Of a stretch of 58,956 nt of DNA, positions 51,738-58,956 are shown in pieces. The position numbers and the translations under genes were made by a program. The notes beneath the pieces were generated by a model. The model ran no database searches. It saw nothing but the letters and a program-made list of their open reading frames with translations, and had not been told where the DNA came from. This DNA is from Nevskia sp. (GTDB lineage Bacteria > Pseudomonadota > Gammaproteobacteria > Nevskiales > Nevskiaceae), in the NCBI GenBank assembly GCA_031291075.1, contig JARLJS010000126.1, forward strand, positions 1 to 58,956, given 5' to 3'. The stretch's first letter is position 1; every line of letters starts with the position of its first letter.

Positions 51738-53996
51738 ATGAAAGAACAAGCGAAAGCGCACATGCGCAGCTGGAAGCTCGGCACGCAAGGCCAGCTGAGA
51801 CTGGCGGCGGCGGGCCTGATCTCGGGCATGACCTGCACCGGTGCGGCGCTGGCGCAGCCGGTTTTCGGCGACACGGTAGTGCGCACCGCCACGGAACAGG
51901 AGCAGGTCCGCTTCGTGCTGACCCTGCCCCTGCGCGACCAGGCCGGACTCAACGACCTGATGCGCCACCTCTATACCCCGGGCGATCCCGCCTACCGCCG
52001 GTTCCTCAGCTCCGACGAGTTCGACGCACGCTTCGCGCCGACGCGGGAACAGTACGAGGCGCTCAAGTCCCTGGCGACACAATACGGCCTGAACGTCGTT
52101 GGCGAGCACTCCGGCCGCACCATCCTGGACGTGCAGGCCCCCGCATCGACTGTGCGCAACGTGTTCGGCGCGCAGATGAACCTGATGCAACAGGCCGACG
52201 GCCGGCGCTACTTCGCTCCCGACCGCGAACCCGAGGCGCCGTTTGTCCTTTCGGCCCTGGGTGCCGAGGTGGCCGGCATCAACGACAAGCCGCGCCGGGC
52301 GCACCTGGTCGTCCGTGGCGCCGCTTCGCTCGCCGAAGTGGCGGCGGCGGCACAGCCGCATGCCGGCACCGGCCCCTCCGGCTCGTACGGACCGGCGGAC
52401 ATCAGGACCGCTTACAACCTCAACGGCATCCAGAACGGCGGCGAGCCGGTGGGTCTGTTTGAGCTGTCGATCGCCAACTACGCGGACGCTGGGACTTATG
52501 CCAGCCACTTCGGCCTGACCAACCCGACGCTGACGCTGATGACGGTCGACGGCGGCACCACGGATAAAAGCGGTTCGACCGAGGTGATGCTCGACATCGA
52601 GATGGTGATGGCGGTCTCCAACCCGACCGGCATCGTGGTCTACACCGGCCCCAACACCAACTCCGGCGTGCTCGACACCTACACCCAGATCGCCGAGGAC
52701 AACATCGTCAAGCAGGTCAGCACCTCCTGGGGCGAGTGCGAAGCCAACGAAGGACTGACCAACGCCCAGGCCGAGAACACGGCCTTCACCAAGATGGCGA
52801 TGGAGGGCATCGCGGTGTTCGCCGCGTCCGGCGACTCCGGTGCCTACGATTGCGGCGGACAGACGCTGGGTGTGGACGACCCGGCCTCGCAGCCCTACGT
52901 CACCGGCGTGGGAGGCACCACCCTCACCACCACCTCGACCCAGGGCTACACCTCCGAGGTGGTGTGGGACACCAGCAGCACGGAAGGCGGTGGCGGCGGC
53001 ATCAGCAGATTCTGGAGCATCCCCTCGTACCAGCAGGGGGTGGTGTCCAACGCACCGACCGGACAGTACTCCACCACCATGCGCAACGTCCCCGACGTGG
53101 CGCTGGACGCCGATCCCAACACCGGCTTCTACGTCTACGACAGCCATGCCAGGGGCTGGCTGATCGTCGGTGGCACCAGCGACGCGGCGCCGCAGTACGC
53201 GGCGTTCTGGAGCCTGATCGGCAAGGGCTTGGGCAACGCCGGACACACCCCGGCGGCGGGTTTCGCCAATCCCACGCTGTACAGCCTGGCCGGGAACCCG
53301 ACGTCCTACGCCAGCGATTTCCACGACGTCACCAGCGGCACCAACAACCACTACAGCGCGGTGACGGGCTATGACGACGCCACCGGCTGGGGTTCCTACA
53401 ACGGCGGCAACCTGTACCAGGCCGTGCTCTCCACGGTCGGCGGCGGCAGCTCGAGTTCCAGCAGCAGCGGCGGCTCTTCGTCGTCGGGAAGCTCGGGCGG
53501 CGGCTCTTCGTCCTCCTCCAGCGGTGGCAGCAGTTCCGGCTCCAGCGGCGGCAGCAGTTCCGGCTCCAGCGGTGGCAGCAGCTCCGGCTCCAGCGGCGGC
53601 AGCAGCTCCGGCTCCAGCGGTGGCAGCAGTTCCGGCTCCAGCGGCGGCAGCAGTTCCGGCTCCAGCGGTGGCAGCAGCTCCGGCTCCAGCGGCGGCAGCA
53701 GCGGCGGCGGTACGCCACCGGCGCCCACGGGGCTCACCGCCAGCGGCACCTCCTACCGCGGCCAGGGCGCGGAGGTACTGAGTTGGCATGCCTCCAGCGG
53801 GGCGACCCGCTACTATGTCTACATGGGCACCAGCCCCGGCGGCGAAAGCTCGACCGCGCTCGGCTACGTCACCGGCACCAGTGCCGAAGTGATCGGCTTG
53901 AATCCCTTCACCCGCTACTACTTCAAGGTGAAAGCCTACGACGCGTCCGGGTTGAGCCCGTACTCCAACGAGGCATCCGCCGTGAGCGGCTGGTAA
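51738..53996 (+). CDS. Secreted S53 (sedolisin/kumamolisin) peptidase with fibronectin III-like tail
   Basis: 752 residues. Signal peptide to about 40 (GAALAQ|P). Pro-kumamolisin activation domain about 45-195; catalytic domain about 215-570 with E282 and D286 in STEVMLDIEM, oxyanion D366 in ASGDSG, nucleophile S481 in GGTSDAAPQYAAF and a Ca2+-site near DFHDVTSG...DDATGWGS. A Ser/Gly linker (about 573-658) joins a C-terminal fibronectin-type domain (about 660-750, TGLTASGTSY...RYYFKVKAYDASGLSPYSNE). An acid-active extracellular endopeptidase is expected from the family. A terminator follows at 54020. Confidence 0.95.
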   Translation: MKEQAKAHMRSWKLGTQGQLRLAAAGLISGMTCTGAALAQPVFGDTVVRTATEQEQVRFVLTLPLRDQAGLNDLMRHLYTPGDPAYRRFLSSDEFDARFAPTREQYEALKSLATQYGLNVVGEHSGRTILDVQAPASTVRNVFGAQMNLMQQADGRRYFAPDREPEAPFVLSALGAEVAGINDKPRRAHLVVRGAASLAEVAAAAQPHAGTGPSGSYGPADIRTAYNLNGIQNGGEPVGLFELSIANYADAGTYASHFGLTNPTLTLMTVDGGTTDKSGSTEVMLDIEMVMAVSNPTGIVVYTGPNTNSGVLDTYTQIAEDNIVKQVSTSWGECEANEGLTNAQAENTAFTKMAMEGIAVFAASGDSGAYDCGGQTLGVDDPASQPYVTGVGGTTLTTTSTQGYTSEVVWDTSSTEGGGGGISRFWSIPSYQQGVVSNAPTGQYSTTMRNVPDVALDADPNTGFYVYDSHARGWLIVGGTSDAAPQYAAFWSLIGKGLGNAGHTPAAGFANPTLYSLAGNPTSYASDFHDVTSGTNNHYSAVTGYDDATGWGSYNGGNLYQAVLSTVGGGSSSSSSSGGSSSSGSSGGGSSSSSSGGSSSGSSGGSSSGSSGGSSSGSSGGSSSGSSGGSSSGSSGGSSSGSSGGSSSGSSGGSSGGGTPPAPTGLTASGTSYRGQGAEVLSWHASSGATRYYVYMGTSPGGESSTALGYVTGTSAEVIGLNPFTRYYFKVKAYDASGLSPYSNEASAVSGW
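53523..53714 (+). repeat. 24-bp coding repeats with a 96-bp higher-order period
   Basis: Seven complete and one partial 24-bp units encode the GGSSSGSS linker. Two third-position choices (GGT/GGC at codon 1 and AGT/AGC at codon 4) cycle in the order TT, CT, TC, CC and then repeat, so 53523-53618 is duplicated as 53619-53714. This shows a block duplication of four units rather than unit-by-unit slippage. Confidence 0.9.
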
Positions 53997-54019
53997 AGCG
54001 ACAAGCAGTAGCACGCACG

Positions 54020-54049
54020 CCCCGGACGGCTTTCGTCCGGGGCTTTTTT
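54020..54049 (+). terminator. Intrinsic terminator after the S53 peptidase gene
   Basis: Perfect 9-bp stem CCCCGGACG/CGTCCGGGG with a 5-nt loop, then C and six T. It lies 23 bp after the stop codon. Confidence 0.92.
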
Positions 54050-54083
54050 ATGCGGATCGCCGGGGCGGCGTAAGATCGCGGGC

Positions 54084-55784
54084 ATGACTTTGGAGAAGTC
54101 CCCGGCGACCGCTGTCGATGCCGCCATCGCCCAGGCCGTAGCGGCGGTCGAACACGGCGACCACGACACCGCCCTGCGCTGCTTCGAGGCCGCCCTCGCG
54201 GCCCAACCCGGACATCCCGCTGCGCTCGAGGGCAAAGGCACGGTGCTGGCCGGGCTGGGCCGCCTGGAAGAGGCGGCTACCTGCTTCGCACGGGCACTCG
54301 CCGCCGCGCCCGACGATGGCTACGCCCTGTTCCATCGCGGCGTGGCCCTGGCCGGGCTGCAGCGTTTTGCCGAGGCGGTGCCCTGCTTCGCCCGCGTGCT
54401 CCAGCTCGAACCGGATCATTTCGATGCTCTGCTCTGCCTGGGCATCGCCTTGCGGAACCTGCATCGTTACCAGGAGGCCGAAACCTGCCTGGCGCGGGCC
54501 GCCGAACTCGACGGCAGGCACATCGCGGCGTTGCTGAACCGGGGCCTGGCCCTCGGATGCCTTCAGCGACACCGCGAAGCGCTGGACTGCTTCGAGCGGA
54601 TACTGGCGATCGAGCCCGGGCACGCCAAGGCCATGCTCAACCGCAGCGTGGCGCTGGGTAAGCTCGACCGGCACCCTGAAGCGTTGGCCAGCGCCGCCGC
54701 CGCCATCGCGCTCGATCCCCGCGACGCCGGCGCTCACGCCCACCGCGGCTTCGAACTGGCCAGCCTCAACCGCCACCAGGCAGCCCTGGCCAGCCTGGAT
54801 CGCGCACTGGCCATCGACCCGCGCAACGCCGACGCGCTGGAGCATCGCGGCTTCGTCTGCCTCGGGCTCGGCCTGTTGCAGGAGGGGTTCCGCGCCCGCG
54901 AATCGCGCTGGGATGTGCCGCCTCTGAAAGGAACCCGGCTGCAAACCGCCGCGCCGCTTTGGCTCGGCCAGGAACCGCTGAGCGGGCGCCGCATCCTGTT
55001 GCAGCACGAGCAGGGTTTTGGCGACACCATCCAGTTCGTCCGTTATGCCCCGCTGGTGGCTCGAATGGGCGGCCAGGTCATCCTGCGGGTGCCGGCAGCA
55101 TTGCAGGGGCTCCTGGCCCGGATTCCCGGCGTGGACCGGATCGTAGCCGAACCGGCGCCACCCCCGGAGCACGATTTCTACTGCCCGCTGATGAGCCTGC
55201 CCCTGGCCTTCGGCACCACGCTCGAGACGATCCCGGACCCGGTCCCCTACCTGACCGCGGAAGCCGACCCAAGCGAGCGCTGGCGAGCCCTGCTCGGCCC
55301 GGCCCGGGGCCGCCCGCGGATCGGCATCGCCTGGGCCGGGCGCCAGTATGGCAACGTCAACAGCGTGCGCGACATGCCGCTGCAGGAGTTGCTGCCGCTG
55401 CTCGAACTGGACGCGGATTTCATCGCCCTGCAGAAAGAGATCCCCGCGCAGGATCAGCCGCTGCTCGACACCCTGCCGCAGATCCGGCGATTGGGCGAAA
55501 CCCTGACCGACTTCGCCGATACCGCCGCACTGATCGCCAACCTGGACCTGGTGATCGCCGTGGACACCGCCGTGGTTCACCTGGCCGGCGCGATGGGCCG
55601 GCCGGTATGGATGATGAACCGTTACGCCTCGTGCTGGCGCTGGCTGCTCGAGCGCGGCGACTCACCCTGGTATCCCACGCTGCGGATATTCCGCCAGCGG
55701 TCGTTCGGCGACTGGGCGGGCGTGGTCCGGGATGTACGGTTGGCGGCGTTACACGGGCTCATCAAGGCGGCGCCAGGAGCTTGA
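54084..55784 (+). CDS. TPR protein with C-terminal glycosyltransferase-like domain
   Basis: 566 residues. About eight tetratricopeptide repeats (about 10-280), each with the A-L-x-C-F-E/A-R-x-L-A-x-x-P pattern (ALRCFEAALAAQPGHPAALE; EAVPCFARVLQLEPDHFDAL). The C-terminal region (about 290-560) resembles the GT-B-like domain common in such TPR proteins: RRILLQHEQGFGDTIQFVRY, PRIGIAWAGRQYGNVN, LVIAVDTAVVHLAGAMGRPV. No signal peptide or membrane segment. Relatives may glycosylate proteins or act in surface-polysaccharide assembly. Acceptor unknown. A sulfotransferase remnant, another TPR-associated family, lies 0.7 kb downstream. Confidence 0.85.
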   Translation: MTLEKSPATAVDAAIAQAVAAVEHGDHDTALRCFEAALAAQPGHPAALEGKGTVLAGLGRLEEAATCFARALAAAPDDGYALFHRGVALAGLQRFAEAVPCFARVLQLEPDHFDALLCLGIALRNLHRYQEAETCLARAAELDGRHIAALLNRGLALGCLQRHREALDCFERILAIEPGHAKAMLNRSVALGKLDRHPEALASAAAAIALDPRDAGAHAHRGFELASLNRHQAALASLDRALAIDPRNADALEHRGFVCLGLGLLQEGFRARESRWDVPPLKGTRLQTAAPLWLGQEPLSGRRILLQHEQGFGDTIQFVRYAPLVARMGGQVILRVPAALQGLLARIPGVDRIVAEPAPPPEHDFYCPLMSLPLAFGTTLETIPDPVPYLTAEADPSERWRALLGPARGRPRIGIAWAGRQYGNVNSVRDMPLQELLPLLELDADFIALQKEIPAQDQPLLDTLPQIRRLGETLTDFADTAALIANLDLVIAVDTAVVHLAGAMGRPVWMMNRYASCWRWLLERGDSPWYPTLRIFRQRSFGDWAGVVRDVRLAALHGLIKAAPGA

Positions 55785-55934
55785 CGCGCCTCAACCGTTT
55801 TCCGGCGGCGCCAATCTCCGCTGGCCGCAGCAAGCCGCCGCGCCGCTGGTCCAGGACTTGCACCCACCGCCGGTACAGCGACTGATTGCGCCGACGCCCT
55901 GAGCGGCTGGCGCTTGGATTTAATGGAGTTTTCC

Positions 55935-56447
55935 ATGTCTATTTCCGGCATTTCCTCGAACGCCAGCATCTACCAGCAGAGCGCCCAGGCTTCCGCTTCC
56001 GGGCTCGGCGGTTATATGCAGCAGCTCGCTTCCGCGCTCCAGACCGGCAATCTGTCCTCGGCCCAGCAGGCCTTCAGCGCCATCGCGCCCGCCGTGCAGG
56101 GCATCCAGGGCACCAGCGGCAGCGCCGGATCGAGCAGTTCGGGCGGCTCGGGCAATTCGCTGGCGAGCCTCCTGAAACAAGGCCTTGGCCAGGTCGGCAC
56201 CGACCTGCAGTCCGGCAACATCAGCGCGGCGCAGAGCGACTTCACCAAGCTGCAGCAGCAGATCCGGAACGCCTTATCGCAGGGACAGCAGCAACAACCC
56301 GCTTTGTCCGGCCACCATCACCATCATCACGGCGGCATGGGTGCGACCGCGTCCACGAGCGCTTCCACCGCGGCGGGCGTTTCGTCGGCCACGGACACAT
56401 CGACCACCTCCTCCACCGGGTCGTCCTCCATCAACGTCACTGCGTAA
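55935..56447 (+). CDS. Hypothetical low-complexity protein with natural hexahistidine
   Basis: 170 residues; ATG 55935 has GGAG 6 nt upstream (an earlier ATG at 55914 lacks one). The protein has two related helical repeats: MQQLASALQTGNLSSAQQAF (about 28-47) and QVGTDLQSGNISAAQSDFTK (about 86-105). A Ser/Gly linker separates them. Near residue 127 comes GHHHHHHGG, a native His6, followed by a Thr/Ser/Ala-rich tail. No signal peptide or membrane segment. Proteins with such LQSGNLSAAQ repeats are common hypotheticals in Gram-negative bacteria. The histidines could bind metal. Function unknown. Confidence 0.75.
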   Translation: MSISGISSNASIYQQSAQASASGLGGYMQQLASALQTGNLSSAQQAFSAIAPAVQGIQGTSGSAGSSSSGGSGNSLASLLKQGLGQVGTDLQSGNISAAQSDFTKLQQQIRNALSQGQQQQPALSGHHHHHHGGMGATASTSASTAAGVSSATDTSTTSSTGSSSINVTA

Positions 56448-56504
56448 TAGCGTTCACCGCCGCAGCGTTCGCCGCCCGATCCGGTTAACCGGAGCCTGTC
56501 CTCC

Positions 56505-56657
56505 ATCAAGCGTTTCTCGCCCGGGGATCCGGCGCAGCGACCCGTGCACACCCCCGGTATGGCGCAGGTGCGGCAACCGACCTACACCACCTCGGTGCAG
56601 AAATCGCGCGCCTATGGGAAGCTGTTACAACCGCTCCTGGACGCCCTCGCCGGCTGA
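56505..56657 (+). pseudogene. C-terminal remnant of a sulfotransferase-like gene
   Basis: In the frame ending TGA 56655-56657 the sequence reads RPVHTPGMAQVRQPTYTTSV, then QKSRAYGKLLQPLLDALAG. This closely follows the C-terminus of TPR-type sulfotransferases (…V-x-T-A-S-x-x-Q-V-R-x-P-x-Y-x-x-S-V...LxPLLxxL). There is no intact upstream reading frame; the 5' part is gone and replaced by the His6-protein gene region. The rest of 56448-56720 shows nothing else. Confidence 0.55.
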
Positions 56658-56720
56658 AGCCGCGCCGCAAAACACCGCGGGCCGCCAGGGCCGGATCCCG
56701 GCAAGGAGAAGAATGGAGCA

Positions 56721-57155
56721 ATGAGCGACACACCACGCGCGGCAGCGGCGGGTTCACCCGTACCCGCCATCGCCGTCCGCCGCAGCAAAGTCAACGGCCG
56801 CGGACTGTTCGCCACCGCCGATCTGCACGGACGGCGCAAGCTCGGCGAGCTGTCGGGGGAGCTGGTCAAGCTGCTGCCCGGAACCTGGGAGCGGTTCGGC
56901 CGCTCACCCAAGATCTATCTGGTGCAGGTGAGCCATCGCTATGCCCTGGAGTGCTCGCGCGGCAATGCCTTCAAGTACCTCAACCACAGCTGCGAACCGA
57001 ACTGCTACCTGCGCGTGTACCGGCGGAGGGTGGAGGTCTACAGCCGGCGCGACATCGCACGCGGCACCGAGCTGACGGTGGACTACGGCCAGACGCCCCA
57101 TCGCCAGGGCATGCGCTGCCGCTGCGGCTCCGCCCGTTGCCGGGGCGTGATTTGA
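56721..57155 (+). CDS. SET-domain protein
   Basis: 144 residues forming a minimal SET domain: KVNGRGLFATADL at the start, NAFKYLNHSCEPNCYLRVYR (the knot-forming NHSCxPN motif), VYSRRDIARGTELTVDYGQT (the catalytic Tyr segment) and a post-SET zinc motif CRCGSARCRGVI. SET proteins transfer methyl from SAM to protein lysines; in eukaryotes these are histone tails. Bacterial targets are mostly unknown. AAGGAG precedes the ATG. Length is typical of small bacterial SET proteins. Domain is firm; target unknown. Confidence 0.9.
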   Translation: MSDTPRAAAAGSPVPAIAVRRSKVNGRGLFATADLHGRRKLGELSGELVKLLPGTWERFGRSPKIYLVQVSHRYALECSRGNAFKYLNHSCEPNCYLRVYRRRVEVYSRRDIARGTELTVDYGQTPHRQGMRCRCGSARCRGVI

Positions 57156-57177
57156 TCCGCCCGGCCGCCGGGCGCAC

Positions 57178-57219
57178 TTGACGCAGATCAAAGCATGCGG
57201 CGGCCGCGGCCGATAACTT
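57178..57219 (+). promoter_or_regulatory. ANR/FNR-like box with GATAACTT -10 before the PPK2 gene
   Basis: TTGACGCAGATCAA (57178-57191) and GATAACTTGAT (57212-57222), with TAACTT starting 36 nt from the box. Box, spacing and -10 are almost the same as at 1625-1666. The PPK2 start is at 57275. This is the best-formed of the set. Confidence 0.7.
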
Positions 57220-57274
57220 GATGTGCGGGGGTCCGGCCCCATGCTGGAGACTGCGCCAAGGAGGGGCCAGGCCC

Positions 57275-58795
57275 ATGTTCGAAACCGCCGAGGTTGGGCA
57301 CACGATCGACCGCGAGGAATTCGCCCAGGAGGAACTGAACCTGCGCGCGCGCCTGCTCGACGCCCAGCGCGCCCTGCGCCACGCCGGCTTTCCGCTCATC
57401 GTCATCGTTTCCGGCATCGAGGCGGCCGGCAAGAGCGAGGTGGTGAACCGGCTGACCGGCTGGCTCGACACCCGCGGGGTGCAGACGGTGGCGTTCTGGG
57501 ACGAGACCAGCGAGGAGCGTGACCGCCCCAACTACTGGCACTTCCTGCGGCGCCTGCCGCCGCGCGGCACTGTCGGCATCCTGTTCGATGCCTGGTATGC
57601 GCGGCCGATCATGCGCCGCGCCTTCAAGGAATCCAGCCACGAGCAGTTCGCCGCCGAGCTGGGGCAGATCGCGCAAACCGAGCGGATGCTCACCGACGAC
57701 GGCGCGCTGGTGGTGAAGCTGTGGTTCCACCTGTCCAAGAAGTGCCAGAAGAAGCGCCTCAAGGAAAAGATGCAGTCGCGCGAGCTCACGCCCTACGAGA
57801 AGCTCGCCGTCAAGCTCTACGAGCCTTTCGTCAAGGCAGCGGAGATCGCACTGCAGACCACCGACGGTGCCGCGGCGCCCTGGCACGTGATCGAAGCCAC
57901 CCACCCGCGTTACCGTGACCTGATGGCCGGCCGCGTCCTGCTGCAGGCGCTGGAGCGCCACCTGCACCGGCGCACCGCCCCGCCGCCCAAGGCGGCGCGC
58001 GAACCTGAGGTCGGCGAGCGCCGCCGCGTGCTCGACACCGTCGACCTGGGCGCCACCCTGAGCCAGGCCAGTTACGAGAAGCGCTTGGCGCACGAACAGT
58101 CGCGCCTCAATGCGCTGGGCTGGAAGGCCCATCACGACCGCCATTCGGTGGTGGTGCTGTTCGAAGGCTGGGACGCCGCCGGCAAGGGCGGCGCGATCCG
58201 CCGCGTCACCGCGTCGCTCGACGCACGGCTGTTCCGCGTCGTGCCGGTGGCGGCCCCGACCGACGAGGAGCTGGCGCAGCACTACCTGTGGCGCTTCTGG
58301 CGGCACCTGCCGAGCCCCGGCTACTTCACCATCTACGACCGCTCCTGGTATGGCCGCGTACTGGTCGAGCGCGTCGAAGGCTTCGCCACGCCGGACCAGT
58401 GGGGCCGTGCCTACAGCGAGATCAACGCCTTCGAGCAGCAGCTGCTGGACTATGGCATCTGCGTGGTGAAGTTCTGGCTCCACATCAGCCGCGAGGAGCA
58501 GCTGCGGCGCTTCAACGAACGCAAGAAGATCGCCTACAAGCAGCACAAGATCACCGAGGAGGACTGGCGCAACCGCAAGCGCTGGAACGCCTACGACCGC
58601 GCCGTGGACGAGATGGTGGCGCGCACCAGCACCTCCGGCGCGCCCTGGCACCTGATCGCCGCCAACTGCAAGCGCAACGCGCGCGTGGAGATCATCAAGA
58701 CGATCGGCGACAGCCTGGAGCAGGCCCTGGCGGCCGGACCCCGCGAACGGCGCCACGGCTACGACCGGCGTAGCGGCGACCGGAGAGCCGGCTGA
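57275..58795 (+). CDS. pap: Two-domain polyphosphate kinase 2 (polyphosphate:AMP phosphotransferase type)
   Basis: 506 residues from ATG 57275, which has AAGGAGG 10 nt upstream; the frame is open further but without a start signal. Two PPK2 domains: N-terminal (about 10-235) with SGIEAAGKSEVVNRL (47-60) and C-terminal (about 265-495) with FEGWDAAGKGGAIRRV (G298-K304) and FTIYDRSWYGRVLVERVEGF. In known two-domain PPK2 (polyphosphate:AMP phosphotransferases) the C-terminal domain is the catalytic one; here the N-terminal loop has Glu instead of the GxD Asp, in line with that. It would use polyphosphate to phosphorylate AMP to ADP. An ANR/FNR-like promoter precedes it. Confidence 0.92.
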   Translation: MFETAEVGHTIDREEFAQEELNLRARLLDAQRALRHAGFPLIVIVSGIEAAGKSEVVNRLTGWLDTRGVQTVAFWDETSEERDRPNYWHFLRRLPPRGTVGILFDAWYARPIMRRAFKESSHEQFAAELGQIAQTERMLTDDGALVVKLWFHLSKKCQKKRLKEKMQSRELTPYEKLAVKLYEPFVKAAEIALQTTDGAAAPWHVIEATHPRYRDLMAGRVLLQALERHLHRRTAPPPKAAREPEVGERRRVLDTVDLGATLSQASYEKRLAHEQSRLNALGWKAHHDRHSVVVLFEGWDAAGKGGAIRRVTASLDARLFRVVPVAAPTDEELAQHYLWRFWRHLPSPGYFTIYDRSWYGRVLVERVEGFATPDQWGRAYSEINAFEQQLLDYGICVVKFWLHISREEQLRRFNERKKIAYKQHKITEEDWRNRKRWNAYDRAVDEMVARTSTSGAPWHLIAANCKRNARVEIIKTIGDSLEQALAAGPRERRHGYDRRSGDRRAG

Positions 58796-58818
58796 GTGAT
58801 GAGGGTCTGTTAAGGCCC

Positions 58819-58956
58819 TAGTGTCCTGTCTCAAAAGTAACTTCAAGTAAGTGTAGCCGCGGCACGAGCGACTTTAGCGAGGATCGTATCGGCACTCTTG
58901 TGCCAGACGAAGGGCTTGGGATCGGCGTTGTGCCTATCGATGTAAGTGCGGATGGA
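58819..58956 (-). mobile_element. IS630-family insertion sequence, 3' end (runs off the right edge)
   Basis: On the minus strand the last 37 codons of a transposase are visible, stop TGA at 58843-58845: RHNADPKPFVWHKSADTILA with final KVARAAATLT. The NxxPKPFVWxKSAD-IL-KV pattern is that of IS630-type DDE transposases. The element end probably starts next to the TA at 58819-58820 (IS630 elements duplicate TA), with GTGTCCTGTCTCAAAAGT as the terminal repeat. It sits 23 bp after the PPK2 stop and does not interrupt it. Confidence 0.85.

Noticed and set aside
53396-53749. Minus-strand frame with repeated PPLEPELL units opposite the S53 linker
   Set aside because: Mirror image of the Gly/Ser coding repeat; no start signal and no independent support.
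55781-55794. TTGACGCGCCTCAA as a further ANR/FNR box
   Set aside because: The second half-site is CTCAA rather than RTCAA, it overlaps the end of the TPR gene, and there is no -10 at the expected 36-nt offset.

Overview
The window is GC-rich, densely packed proteobacterial chromosome. A full System I cytochrome c maturation operon (ccm), sucAB, galU, an RlmA-type methyltransferase, PgpA, an ETF/ETF-quinone oxidoreductase set, OprF-like OmpA porins, ANR/FNR-type and CRP/Vfr-type sites and Ser/Gly-rich linkers in exported proteins together suggest an aerobic to microaerobic gammaproteobacterium. The Nevskiales, Solimonadaceae or Steroidobacter-like lineages are a reasonable guess, but that is inference and no rRNA gene is present. 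No tRNA, rRNA or CRISPR array was seen. One IS630-type element runs off the right edge.

Layout. 1-14.1 kb is a mixed accessory stretch: a PAS-repeat sensor running off the left edge, a three-BON-domain protein, small proteins, a pentapeptide-repeat/ion-channel fusion, a B12-binding radical SAM protein, rlmA, a cytochrome b561, a membrane glycosyltransferase, a subclass B3 metallo-beta-lactamase, and a large lower-GC PAS-GGDEF-EAL protein followed by a REP-like inverted pair and a gene remnant. 14.2-20.3 kb (minus strand) holds galU, sucA, sucB and a MaoC-like hydratase. 20.4-27.4 kb (minus) is ccmABCDEFGHI, largely chained by 4-nt overlaps. 27.4-31 kb holds a damaged toxin/antitoxin pair and a three-haem c-type cytochrome lipoprotein resembling RoxA/MauG-type enzymes, divergent from an AraC-family regulator. 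31-37.6 kb (plus) holds folD, an acyl-CoA dehydrogenase and two tandem OmpA-type porins.

37.7-50.8 kb (minus) is the metabolic core. Read 5' to 3' it runs AtuA-like protein, ETF-quinone oxidoreductase, beta-carbonic anhydrase, etfB, etfA, atuB-like reductase, atuC, atuD, atuE, atuF. The last five follow the gene order of the acyclic terpene utilisation (atu) cluster described in Pseudomonas: dehydrogenation of citronellyl-CoA, biotin-dependent carboxylation of geranyl-CoA and hydration. Here the electron chain (ETF, ETF-QO) and a bicarbonate-supplying carbonic anhydrase sit inside the same run. With the RoxA-like cytochrome, its haem-attachment machinery and an extra acyl-CoA dehydrogenase nearby, I propose that the 20-51 kb region could be a polyisoprenoid/terpenoid oxidation locus. 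The atu part is well supported; the link to RoxA-type cleavage is a hypothesis.

50.9-58.9 kb holds pgpA, a secreted S53 (sedolisin) peptidase with a Ser/Gly repeat linker, a TPR-glycosyltransferase, a small protein with a natural His6 run, a SET-domain protein, a sulfotransferase-like remnant, a two-domain PPK2 and the IS630 end.

Two window-wide patterns stand out. ANR/FNR-like boxes (TTGAY-N4-RTCAA) precede at least four genes, in two cases with exactly the same distance to a near-identical -10 region. Several intergenic gaps contain structured repeats: arrays of GTGAGNN heptamers in inverted pairs, a nested multi-hairpin element between etfB and etfA, a 50-bp tandem repeat before etfB, a REP-like pair, and two copies of a dispersed inverted repeat.
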